NCBI GenBank assembly: GCA_018700255.1
Contig: JABISU010000233.1
Location: forward strand, 1-5,090
Length of the DNA: 5,090 nucleotides
DNA from: Flavobacteriales bacterium
Lineage (GTDB): Bacteria > Bacteroidota > Bacteroidia > Flavobacteriales > UA16
Direction: 5' to 3'
Position numbers and translations under genes: made by a program. A model generated the notes under the pieces. It was not told where the DNA came from, made no database searches, and saw nothing but the letters and a program-made list of their open reading frames with translations. This document shows, piece by piece, positions 1 through 5,090 of the stretch (positions within the stretch are counted from its first letter, which is position 1; every line of letters starts with the position of its first letter).

Positions 1-239
1 TCACCTTCAGGAGTTCCATGGTTGAATGCACCGGTGTAATACAAAGACCCGTCAGGGTACACACGAATCCATGGTCCGTCTTTCTCTCCATCTGAATCAT
101 TTACGTTGTAATCTTCACCAGCTTGACCGGCTGGCCAAGACTCTTTTGCAGTAGTGAGCCCGTTCTTCTGCGCGTAGATGGAAGAGCAGATTAAAAATAT
201 AGCTATTAAAAAGGCTGGGGTAAGATATTTGACTTTCAT
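1..239 (-). CDS. Exported MORN/YwqK-like repeat protein, N-terminal part (partial)
   Basis: The reading frame is open from an ATG at 239 down to the left edge, giving 79 codons; the C-terminus is outside the window. Residues 1-23 form a signal peptide: Lys at 2 and 4, a hydrophobic stretch at about 6-18, and a likely signal peptidase I site after IYA (21-23), before Gln24. From about residue 50 comes a motif typical of MORN-variant/YwqK-type repeats, DGPWIRVYPDGSLYYTG followed by AFNHGTPEG (54-79), with the usual G-x-W, Y-x-D/N-G and N-x-G-x-x-G spacing. Proteins of this family carry tandem copies and are often annotated as 'toxin-antitoxin system YwqK family antitoxin', but in Bacteroidota most have a signal peptide and no toxin partner, so an envelope or periplasmic role is more plausible. 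The specific function is unknown. It is transcribed divergently from mdh. The start is well supported by the signal peptide directly after the ATG. Confidence 0.75.
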   Translation of the reverse strand, partial: MKVKYLTPAFLIAIFLICSSIYAQKNGLTTAKESWPAGQAGEDYNVNDSDGEKDGPWIRVYPDGSLYYTGAFNHGTPEG

Positions 240-257
240 GATATTTATTCAATACAA

Positions 258-265
258 CGAAAGTA
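258..265 (-). promoter_or_regulatory. Weak candidate -7 element for the MORN-like gene
   Basis: On the minus strand this reads TACTTTCG, one mismatch from the Bacteroidota -7 consensus TAnnTTTG. It lies 18 bases before the ATG at 239. No convincing TTG -33 element is seen at the expected distance, so this is only a candidate. Confidence 0.3.
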
Positions 266-280
266 GGGACTCTTTTGTTT

Positions 281-309
281 TTGCAGCCGTCCTTAGGGCT
301 GTACTTTTG
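281..309 (+). promoter_or_regulatory. mdh promoter (Bacteroidota type)
   Basis: A TTG -33 element at 281-283 (within GTTTTTG, 277-283) and a perfect TAnnTTTG -7 element, TACTTTTG, at 302-309 are separated by 18 bases. This falls inside the 17-23 range known for the Bacteroidota primary sigma factor. Transcription would start at about 314-316, giving a 5' leader of roughly 20 bases before the ATG at 334. No Shine-Dalgarno sequence precedes the start, as is usual in this phylum. The spacer contains a short inverted repeat, listed separately. Confidence 0.65.
284..301. repeat. Inverted repeat in the mdh promoter spacer
   Basis: CAGCC (284-288) and GGCTG (297-301) are perfect inverted arms around an 8-base centre. 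Together they fill the 18-base interval between the -33 and -7 elements of the mdh promoter exactly. The position is where an operator could sit, but the arms are short and no regulator can be named. Confidence 0.35.
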
Positions 310-333
310 CAACCCCAACCTAAATAACTTCTT

Positions 334-1266
334 ATGAAAGTAACTGTTGTTGGTGCCGGAAACGTAGGCGCCACTTGTGCAAATGTTCTCGCGAGCCGCG
401 AGGTATGCAATGAAGTCGTATTACTCGATATTAAAGAAGGCTTTGCCGAAGGTAAGGCCCTTGATATATGGGAGACTTCTCCAATTAATCTGTACGACAC
501 TCGTACTGTTGGTTCAACTAATGATTACACTAAAACCGCTGGGTCTGATGTAGTTGTTATTACTTCTGGTCTTCCCCGTAAGCCGGGAATGAGTCGAGAT
601 GATTTAATCGCTACTAACGCTGGAATAGTAAAATCTGTTACTGAGCAGATTATGGTTCACAGCCCAGATGCTATTCTCATCATTGTTTCTAACCCGTTAG
701 ATGTAATGACTTACTGTGCATATCTAACCGCAGGAGTTGATTCTACTAAGGTTATCGGAATGGCTGGCATCCTTGATACAGCTCGTTACCGTTCTTTCTT
801 AGCTGAGGAACTCAACGTTAGTCCTAAGGATATCCAAGCTGTACTTATGGGTGGTCACGGCGACACGATGGTTCCTCTTCCACGTTACACAACTGTTGGT
901 GGTATCCCTGTAACTGAGATGATCTCTGATGATAAGCTTGAGTCTATTGTCAACCGCACTAAGAAAGGCGGTGGTGAAATCGTGAACCTCCTCGGCACAT
1001 CTGCTTGGTATGCTCCTGGAGCTGCTGCGGCTCAGATGGTTGAGGCTATTATTAAAGACCAAAGGCGTGTTTTTCCAGCTTGTGTGTGGATGCAAGGTGA
1101 GTACGGAATATCGGACATGTACTTGGGAGTTCCGGTTATTTTGGGGAAAAACGGAATTGAAAAAGTTATTGAGCTCAAACTTAACGAAGAAGAAATGGAT
1201 CTACTTTCACAAAGTGCAACTGCTGTACGTGAAGTAAAAGCTATCCTCGACGGAATGAATTCTTAA
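334..1266 (+). CDS. mdh: Malate dehydrogenase (NAD-dependent, LDH-like type)
   Basis: This cytoplasmic TCA-cycle enzyme reversibly oxidises malate to oxaloacetate with NAD+. The 310-residue length is normal for the LDH-like MDH group of Bacteroidota. Visible features in order are the Rossmann glycine motif GAGNVG (7-12); Asp32 at the end of beta-2, which selects NAD over NADP; the mobile active-site loop LPRKPGMSRDDL (80-91), where Arg82 marks malate rather than lactate specificity and Arg88 is the second substrate arginine; SNPLDVMTY (119-127) with Asn120; the catalytic Asp148 and substrate-binding Arg151 in GILDTARYR; and the catalytic His175 in GGHGDTMVPL. Every expected active-site residue is present. 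The ATG at 334 is chosen because the first beta strand begins immediately after it. The gene has its own promoter and terminator, so it is probably monocistronic. It converges with the propeller gene, leaving only 5 bases between the two stop codons. Confidence 0.97.
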   Translation: MKVTVVGAGNVGATCANVLASREVCNEVVLLDIKEGFAEGKALDIWETSPINLYDTRTVGSTNDYTKTAGSDVVVITSGLPRKPGMSRDDLIATNAGIVKSVTEQIMVHSPDAILIIVSNPLDVMTYCAYLTAGVDSTKVIGMAGILDTARYRSFLAEELNVSPKDIQAVLMGGHGDTMVPLPRYTTVGGIPVTEMISDDKLESIVNRTKKGGGEIVNLLGTSAWYAPGAAAAQMVEAIIKDQRRVFPACVWMQGEYGISDMYLGVPVILGKNGIEKVIELKLNEEEMDLLSQSATAVREVKAILDGMNS

Positions 1267-1282
1267 TTAGATTAATCTAATT
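1265..1282. repeat. Perfect 18-nt palindrome over the convergent stop codons
   Basis: AATTAGATTAATCTAATT reads the same on both strands. It includes the last two bases of the mdh stop TAA (1264-1266) and the entire TAA stop of the convergent propeller gene (1274-1272). It can fold as a 7-bp AT-rich stem with a TTAA loop. A short T stretch follows on the plus strand but there is none on the minus strand, so at best it is a weak hairpin. It may protect or delimit 3' ends. Confidence 0.5.
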
Positions 1283-3545
1283 TTATCCAACGAACGGGAG
1301 GTCCTATCAGGCCTCCCTTTTTCGTGCCTATATTTCTTAGAGAGATGATGTACATGCCATTAGACCAAGTATCAGTAGGGATATTACCATTCAATGTAGC
1401 AGAGCTACTGTAAAATAGAGCCCCCAACGAATTGCGAACCTCAATAATTATTGGGTTAAGCGTATGGTGAGAAGTAATCCTCCAATTTAACATGGTGTTT
1501 CCAGGGTTGGGGAAAATGTTAATCGAAATTTCGAGGTCTAGCGGAGAAGGCGAGACGACACCAGATATTGCTGAGTCCGATGAGTAATAACAAATCAATC
1601 CGCCGTTTTGAATTCCTAAGAGGCAATCTACAATTGAGTCGTTATTCAGGTCTGCAAAAGCTGCTCCAGCACGAAATCCCTGCCCTCCAAGTCCGTTAGC
1701 GAGAACCTCAGAGTTAGACTCTTCTAAGGCAGTTTCGAAATCAGGCAACACAAATCCGAAAGACTGAACAGTACCCGTTTCATTAGTGATAAGTACGTGA
1801 ATTCCGAGATCGTCTTCATAAAGGGCTGGTGTGCTATATCCGTTAATACCTAGTATGTTCGTTACGTGAATATTCCCCCAATTATCTCCATAAGCATCAC
1901 TTACAACCTTGCATAAATCTAATGTTTCAACGTCCCCACAGTTTAGGAATAAAGTTAAAGTTCCATTTTTTTCACCAACAACAAGGTCGAGTAACCCGTC
2001 GGAATCTATGTCAATGAGTTGAGGTGCTGCGAACTGTCCAACGTCGATAACCTCTCCTGAATTGTCAGAAACAGAAAGCTCAGTTACTGTAAAGAAAGGC
2101 CAAGCACCTATTTCTGCTGAATTGTCAAACCTATGTAGCCTTCCAAGTTCGTCACCTACAATAAGGTCAATGTCCCCATCGCCATCAATATCTCCTAAAG
2201 CTGGAAATACGCTTTCAATCCCGAAAGTACTTACGTCAACATTTGAAGTGTATGTGAAAACTGGCTGAGTTTGGGTTCCTGAATTGCGGAATAATAGAAT
2301 GGTTGTGGGTGTATCATCTACCCCATTGTACGTCTCCTTATTTGCTATTACTAAATCGATTAGGGAATCCCCGTCCAAGTCGATGAGTACTGGATAGGCG
2401 CCTCTTCCGAGGTCTATCATACCTTCCTGTATGAAGTCGTTTTGTATGTAAGACCAAACAGGATCAAGGTCTTCTCCAGTGTTTTTCAAAAAGTGCACAC
2501 TTGCATCGTCATCCGTCTCCAGGTAGGTGTTGGGGCTGAAAAGAAGATCTCTTACACCGTCATTATCAACATCTATATGATATGCCGAGGGGAATCTTTG
2601 GCAATTGAGCGCTTCGAGACCGCCAGTAAGAAGAGGGAAAGAGTTGTCAACGAAAATCGCACTATCCTGACCATCTACGGCATCTTCCATTAAGACGGCA
2701 ATGGAGGTAGGGAATGACACATCTCCTATTAATAAATCGAGAGGCCCTTCGTTGTCGAGTTGAAGACTAGTTAAAGTTCCTCCTGCATGAAGAGTTTCAT
2801 TTTGTTCTCTAGGATCTGTTACGTTAAATCCACAATCAAAGTTATCTCCAATAAACAGAGCGTTGTTCTCAGAAGCTTCTGCAAGCATGCCATAACATCT
2901 ATTAGTACATTCCATTTGGAGCCCACATTCTACTGATCCCTGGAAGCGATATAGAGTGCTAGAGGTTTCTGTAAATGTTATGATATCAATGTCACCATCT
3001 CCATCGTGATCGAGTATTGCGGGTACGTCAAGACCGAGGCAAACTACGGGTAGCGTATCTGCACCAGCACCGAAGTCGTAAGTGGCAAGGAGAGGTGTTG
3101 CTACTGGTGAGAATTGTGGATCAAGTGGGTTTTCGGTGTTGTTTTTATAGACATTTATGCCGTTTTGGTGGCTTGTAAAAATATCAGGCCGTCCATCGCA
3201 ATCGAAATCTCTTAGGAGACACCAATCTACCAGTTCAGGCCAACCTAAGACCCACTTTGGACGATATTTCCAGCCCTCATCAGTTCGCTCGAACGCAAGA
3301 AGTCTAGAGCCGTCTCGGTCAAAAACAAAGAGATCTTCATCTCCGTCGAAGTCGAAATCTATCGGCGACCACTGGGGAGCCGTTAATCCGCCAACCCAAG
3401 GGTTACTTAAGGTATCACCATCTATGATTACTGGAATTACCCCCTCATTAAAATCATGCGACCATTGAGCAAAAGATGAATCAATAAAAGTAAACGTCGA
3501 AAGTAATATTGAAAAGACAGGGAGTAATAAATGGGTTTTTGACAT
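1272..3545 (-). CDS. Secreted FG-GAP/VCBS beta-propeller protein with T9SS type A sorting domain
   Basis: Numbered from the ATG at 3545 (757 residues). Residues 1-27 form a signal peptide ending SSFAQ, with cleavage likely after Ala26. The body is built of FG-GAP/VCBS repeats, each with a calcium-binding loop of the form DxDxDGxxD followed by a hydrophobic strand. Clear copies lie at about 63-71, 113-121, 179-187, 324-333, 388-397, 452-460, 511-520 and 631-640, with degenerate copies near 262-275 and 572-596; the period of 50-80 residues fits propeller blades. Cysteines at 207, 213, 217 and 238 lie in an insertion between blades. The last 85 or so residues form a T9SS type A domain: NIFPNPGNTMLNW (676-688), then GMYIISL and a final basic strand. 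Such proteins cross the outer membrane by T9SS and are released or surface-attached. Ligand and role are unknown; adhesion or glycan binding is possible. A TTG start at 3554 would add three residues. No promoter is seen directly upstream, so it is probably co-transcribed with the FAS1 gene. Confidence 0.9.
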   Translation of the reverse strand: MSKTHLLLPVFSILLSTFTFIDSSFAQWSHDFNEGVIPVIIDGDTLSNPWVGGLTAPQWSPIDFDFDGDEDLFVFDRDGSRLLAFERTDEGWKYRPKWVLGWPELVDWCLLRDFDCDGRPDIFTSHQNGINVYKNNTENPLDPQFSPVATPLLATYDFGAGADTLPVVCLGLDVPAILDHDGDGDIDIITFTETSSTLYRFQGSVECGLQMECTNRCYGMLAEASENNALFIGDNFDCGFNVTDPREQNETLHAGGTLTSLQLDNEGPLDLLIGDVSFPTSIAVLMEDAVDGQDSAIFVDNSFPLLTGGLEALNCQRFPSAYHIDVDNDGVRDLLFSPNTYLETDDDASVHFLKNTGEDLDPVWSYIQNDFIQEGMIDLGRGAYPVLIDLDGDSLIDLVIANKETYNGVDDTPTTILLFRNSGTQTQPVFTYTSNVDVSTFGIESVFPALGDIDGDGDIDLIVGDELGRLHRFDNSAEIGAWPFFTVTELSVSDNSGEVIDVGQFAAPQLIDIDSDGLLDLVVGEKNGTLTLFLNCGDVETLDLCKVVSDAYGDNWGNIHVTNILGINGYSTPALYEDDLGIHVLITNETGTVQSFGFVLPDFETALEESNSEVLANGLGGQGFRAGAAFADLNNDSIVDCLLGIQNGGLICYYSSDSAISGVVSPSPLDLEISINIFPNPGNTMLNWRITSHHTLNPIIIEVRNSLGALFYSSSATLNGNIPTDTWSNGMYIISLRNIGTKKGGLIGPPVRWIKLD
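1296..1322 (+). terminator. Rho-independent terminator of mdh, inside the convergent CDS
   Basis: GGGAGG (1296-1301) pairs with CCTCCC (1312-1317). After a single bulged T (1302), CCT (1303-1305) continues the pairing with AGG (1309-1311) around a 3-base loop. Five T residues (1318-1322) follow, so the orientation fits termination of the plus-strand mdh transcript about 30 bases after its stop codon. On the other strand the same bases encode residues close to the C-terminus of the propeller protein. On that strand the A-run precedes the stem, so the hairpin should not terminate the propeller transcript. Confidence 0.8.
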
Positions 3546-3550
3546 TTGAA

Positions 3551-4198
3551 TCAATGACTTAATTTAGGGTAGAAAACAAGATCATCCATACCTATTATCA
3601 TTCCGTGGTCTGTGTCTACACTGCCTGATCTAACGTGAGCACCGTTGAAATTAACCCCTCCTTTATTAGTGAGAGAAAGGAGGTGTCCTGCGTGTACGGT
3701 CCAACTATCTCCAACAGAGAATTCCTTGTACTCTAGAGGTGTATCGATAATATGGTAAGCAATAAAGTTGTCTAATTCTTCTTTGTTTAGCGGCAAAAGT
3801 AATTCTTTATAATATGGGTAGTCATCGAAAGCTTTATCTACTGGAGCGAGTACAGTGACCCCGGCGCTATGAATATGTTTTGAAAGATTTGATCTAGACA
3901 TTAACGTAGTGAATATTGGGTATTCGTCCGTAGTAGTAAGGTATTTATAAGGACTGGTCATATTCTTTTCTTGTACAGATAAAGCTCTTTTTGTAGCTTC
4001 TTGTCGACGCTTTTGAAGCCTTATTCCTTGCTTTTCCTTTTCTGTTAAATTATTTAGACTTTCGGGTTTATTATTCTCAGGAGAGGATGGTGTTGAAGTT
4101 GGGTCTAAAGAATCGGAAGTGTTAGGCGATTCGGAATTATTACACGAGAAGATTAGCACAAGAGCTAATGAAAAAAGTGTTAGAGTTGTCTTTGTCAT
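3551..4198 (-). CDS. FAS1 (fasciclin) domain lipoprotein
   Basis: The product is a 215-residue envelope protein counted from the ATG at 4198. Residues 1-18 are a lipoprotein signal peptide with a hydrophobic stretch (LTLFSLALVLIF) and a lipobox-like IFSC, making Cys19 the probable lipidated residue. Residues 20-50 are a low-complexity Ser/Pro/Asn/Thr linker, and 51-80 a charged, probably helical stretch. From about 82 to 212 there is one FAS1 domain: its H1 box is seen as VTVLAPVDKAFDDY (114-127), the YH motif as LDNFIAYHII (142-151), and its H2-like end as VNFNGAHVRSG then HGMIIGMDDLVFYP (182-211). FAS1 domains are widespread adhesion or ligand-binding modules on cell surfaces; the ligand here is unknown. 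An in-frame ATG at 4219 is rejected as the start because the -7 promoter element lies between it and 4198. The stop is five bases before the propeller gene's ATG, indicating an operon. Confidence 0.88.
   Translation of the reverse strand: MTKTTLTLFSLALVLIFSCNNSESPNTSDSLDPTSTPSSPENNKPESLNNLTEKEKQGIRLQKRRQEATKRALSVQEKNMTSPYKYLTTTDEYPIFTTLMSRSNLSKHIHSAGVTVLAPVDKAFDDYPYYKELLLPLNKEELDNFIAYHIIDTPLEYKEFSVGDSWTVHAGHLLSLTNKGGVNFNGAHVRSGSVDTDHGMIIGMDDLVFYPKLSH
3657..3683. repeat. 8-bp inverted repeat inside the FAS1 gene
   Basis: CCTCCTTT (3657-3664) and AAAGGAGG (3676-3683) are perfect inverted arms around an 11-base loop. They lie in the codons for the FAS1 segment HLLSLTNKGG. No T-run follows on either strand, so this is not a terminator. 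It may be a fortuitous coding-region hairpin. Confidence 0.4.
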
Positions 4199-4202
4199 GG
4201 TG

Positions 4203-4236
4203 CAAATATAAATATTCACTGATAGTATGTAAACAA
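4203..4236 (-). promoter_or_regulatory. Promoter of the FAS1-propeller operon, close to a leaderless start
   Basis: On the minus strand a TTG -33 element (4236-4234, within TTTTG) is followed after 23 bases by TATATTTG (4210-4203), a perfect match to the Bacteroidota -7 consensus. The -7 element ends only four bases before the ATG at 4198. The expected transcription start therefore falls on or within a few bases of the start codon, implying a leaderless or nearly leaderless mRNA. The spacer is at the upper end of the known 17-23 range. Confidence 0.6.
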
Positions 4237-4238
4237 AA

Positions 4239-4271
4239 TGTGAAGAAACGCAATTTGAATGCCTATATTTG
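4239..4271 (+). promoter_or_regulatory. pckA promoter (Bacteroidota type)
   Basis: TATATTTG (4264-4271) is a perfect -7 element. The best -33 candidate is TGTG (4239-4242), one mismatch from TTTG, 21 bases upstream. Transcription would start near 4276-4278, giving a leader of about 32 bases before the pckA ATG. A weak -33 element can mean dependence on an activator, but nothing in the sequence identifies one. Confidence 0.55.
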
Positions 4272-4276
4272 CAATA

Positions 4277-4298
4277 GGAATATTAATGTCTTAATTCC
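4277..4298 (+). promoter_or_regulatory. pckA leader hairpin containing a two-codon ORF
   Basis: In the predicted 5' leader, GGA (4277-4279) plus ATTAA (4282-4286) can pair with TTAAT (4291-4295) plus TCC (4296-4298), with an AT bulge and a TGTC loop. ATG-TCT-TAA (4286-4294), a start codon followed by one codon and a stop, lies in the loop and descending stem. The fold is AT-rich and may be fortuitous. Confidence 0.25.
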
Positions 4299-4308
4299 TC
4301 GAACAAAC

Positions 4309-5090
4309 ATGAAGCATATCGGCAATTGTCCTAATAGGGCATCGTTAGAAGCTATTGGATTAGAAGATGTAGCAATCGCTAACTGGAATCTTCCCCCCTC
4401 AAATCTTATTTTACAAACTCTGCTGCGCGGTGAAGGAGTCCTCACGAATACTGGAGCTCTGTCAATTGCGACAGGTGAGTTTACAGGGCGTTCCCCCAAA
4501 GACCGGTTTATCGTTGATGACGATAAAACTAGCTCTAGAGTTGATTGGGGTGAAATTAATCAGAAAATGTCTCCAGATGATTTTGGAACTTTGCTTGCTG
4601 ATGTTCAAGATTATATGCGAGGAAAGAGAGTTTTTGTTAGAGACGCTGCTGTAGGAGCAGACACCAGTACACGTATTAATGTGAGGGTGGTTACTGAGAA
4701 AGCTTGGTCTAACCTGTTTGTACATAATATGTTCCTAAGATTAGATTTTGAGAATGTTAAGTTTGCTGACCCTGCGTGGCATATTGTATGTGCACCAGGA
4801 TATCAAGCTGACCCTAAGCGTCATGGGTGTCGCCAAGGAAATGTAAGCGCAATCGATTTCACTCGAAAAATTATTCTGATTGCTGGAAGTGGCTATACAG
4901 GAGAGATAAAGAAGGGTATGTTCTCAGTTATGAATTTTGAGTTGCCAGAGGTGCACAATGTACTTCCTATGCACTGCTCTTCAAATATGAGTGCTGATGG
5001 GGATGTTGCCGTTTTCTTCGGCTTAAGTGGTACAGGTAAAACGACACTTAGTTCAGATCCATTACGCAACTTGATAGGAGACGATGAGCA
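4309..5090 (+). CDS. pckA: Phosphoenolpyruvate carboxykinase (ATP), N-terminal part (partial)
   Basis: This cytoplasmic enzyme converts oxaloacetate plus ATP to phosphoenolpyruvate, CO2 and ADP, the committed gluconeogenic step; in some anaerobes it runs in reverse. 260 codons are present, about half of the family's usual 520-540 residues, and the rest lies beyond the right edge. Visible motifs are TGEFTGRSPKDRFIV (55-69), with Arg61 the substrate-binding arginine; GSGYTGEIKKGMFSVMNF (193-210), with Tyr196 and the metal-binding Lys202; MHCS (221-224) with metal-binding His222; the P-loop GLSGTGKTTLS (238-248) with Lys244; and GDDE (257-260) with the metal-binding Asp of kinase motif 2. All key residues seen so far are intact. 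The P-loop and GDDE context mark the ATP-using family, not the GTP-using one. The ATG at 4309 is the only ATG in this frame between the promoter and the first conserved segment. The gene is divergent from the FAS1-propeller operon and codirectional with mdh. Confidence 0.96.
   Translation, partial: MKHIGNCPNRASLEAIGLEDVAIANWNLPPSNLILQTLLRGEGVLTNTGALSIATGEFTGRSPKDRFIVDDDKTSSRVDWGEINQKMSPDDFGTLLADVQDYMRGKRVFVRDAAVGADTSTRINVRVVTEKAWSNLFVHNMFLRLDFENVKFADPAWHIVCAPGYQADPKRHGCRQGNVSAIDFTRKIILIAGSGYTGEIKKGMFSVMNFELPEVHNVLPMHCSSNMSADGDVAVFFGLSGTGKTTLSSDPLRNLIGDDE

Larger units (their letters stand above)
4201..4273. repeat. Mirrored 10-bp arms in the divergent promoter region
   Basis: TGCAAATATA (4201-4210) and TATATTTGCA (4264-4273) are perfect inverted copies 53 bases apart. 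Each arm contains the -7 element of one of the two divergent promoters, so the symmetry largely reflects two near-identical promoter cores. The extension by CA beyond the consensus is shared by both. Confidence 0.6.

Noticed and set aside
1..239. Antitoxin of a toxin-antitoxin module, as YwqK-like proteins are often labelled
   Set aside because: The protein has an N-terminal signal peptide and no toxin partner is visible; the label is a family name, not evidence of function.
249..500. Open frame of 83 codons on the minus strand across the mdh start
   Set aside because: It covers the mdh promoter and is antisense to the conserved N-terminal Rossmann region of mdh; the product shows no family features.
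799..1095. Open frame of 98 codons on the minus strand inside mdh
   Set aside because: It is antisense to the catalytic half of mdh, which is fully conserved; the translation is low in recognisable features.
3157..3468. Open frame of 103 codons on the plus strand inside the propeller gene
   Set aside because: It is a Ser/Lys/Pro-rich shadow of the Asp-rich repeat codons on the opposite strand; there is no promoter or independent support.
4199..4219. Upstream in-frame ATG for the FAS1 lipoprotein (seven extra residues)
   Set aside because: The -7 promoter element lies downstream of that ATG, and a lipoprotein signal peptide starts cleanly at 4198.
4430..4725. Open frames on both strands within the pckA N-terminal region
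   Set aside because: pckA motifs and uninterrupted coding through 5090 explain the region; these frames lack any recognisable domain.
1..5090. tRNA, rRNA, CRISPR array, insertion sequence or phage segment
   Set aside because: No tandem spaced repeats, transposase motifs, terminal inverted repeats with target duplications, or tRNA-like cloverleaf sequences were seen by reading; the window is almost fully explained by five protein genes.

Overview
The window looks like a piece of a Bacteroidota chromosome, probably from a marine or other free-living member of the Flavobacteriales; that placement is inference. The evidence is the combination of a secreted protein with a type IX secretion (T9SS) C-terminal sorting domain, promoters that fit the Bacteroidota pattern (TTG, then TAnnTTTG) rather than -35/-10 boxes, no recognisable Shine-Dalgarno sequences before the starts, a Bacteroidota-style 310-residue LDH-like malate dehydrogenase, and a fairly AT-rich base composition. 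There is no RNA gene, insertion sequence, CRISPR array or phage gene.

Layout from left to right. 1-239 (-): the N-terminal part of an exported MORN/YwqK-like repeat protein that runs off the left edge. 240-333: a short divergent intergenic region with a good promoter for mdh. 334-1266 (+): complete mdh. 1265-1322: mdh 3' end, with an 18-nt palindrome over both facing stop codons and a strong rho-independent terminator that lies inside the coding sequence of the convergent gene. 1272-3545 (-): a large secreted FG-GAP/VCBS beta-propeller protein with a T9SS type A sorting domain. 3551-4198 (-): a FAS1 (fasciclin) lipoprotein, five bases upstream of the propeller gene and apparently co-transcribed with it. 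4199-4308: a divergent promoter region with mirrored TATATTTGCA elements. 4309-5090 (+): the N-terminal half of ATP-dependent phosphoenolpyruvate carboxykinase (pckA), running off the right edge.

Functionally, mdh and pckA are housekeeping carbon-metabolism genes that meet at oxaloacetate: Mdh interconverts malate and oxaloacetate, and PckA converts oxaloacetate to phosphoenolpyruvate in gluconeogenesis. The two-gene minus-strand unit between them (FAS1 lipoprotein, then T9SS propeller) encodes envelope or cell-surface proteins with no obvious tie to that pathway and no assignable specific function. I see no clear previously undescribed system. The most interesting items are the terminator embedded in the propeller gene, the symmetric divergent promoter with a probably leaderless FAS1 transcript, and the FAS1-plus-propeller pairing.
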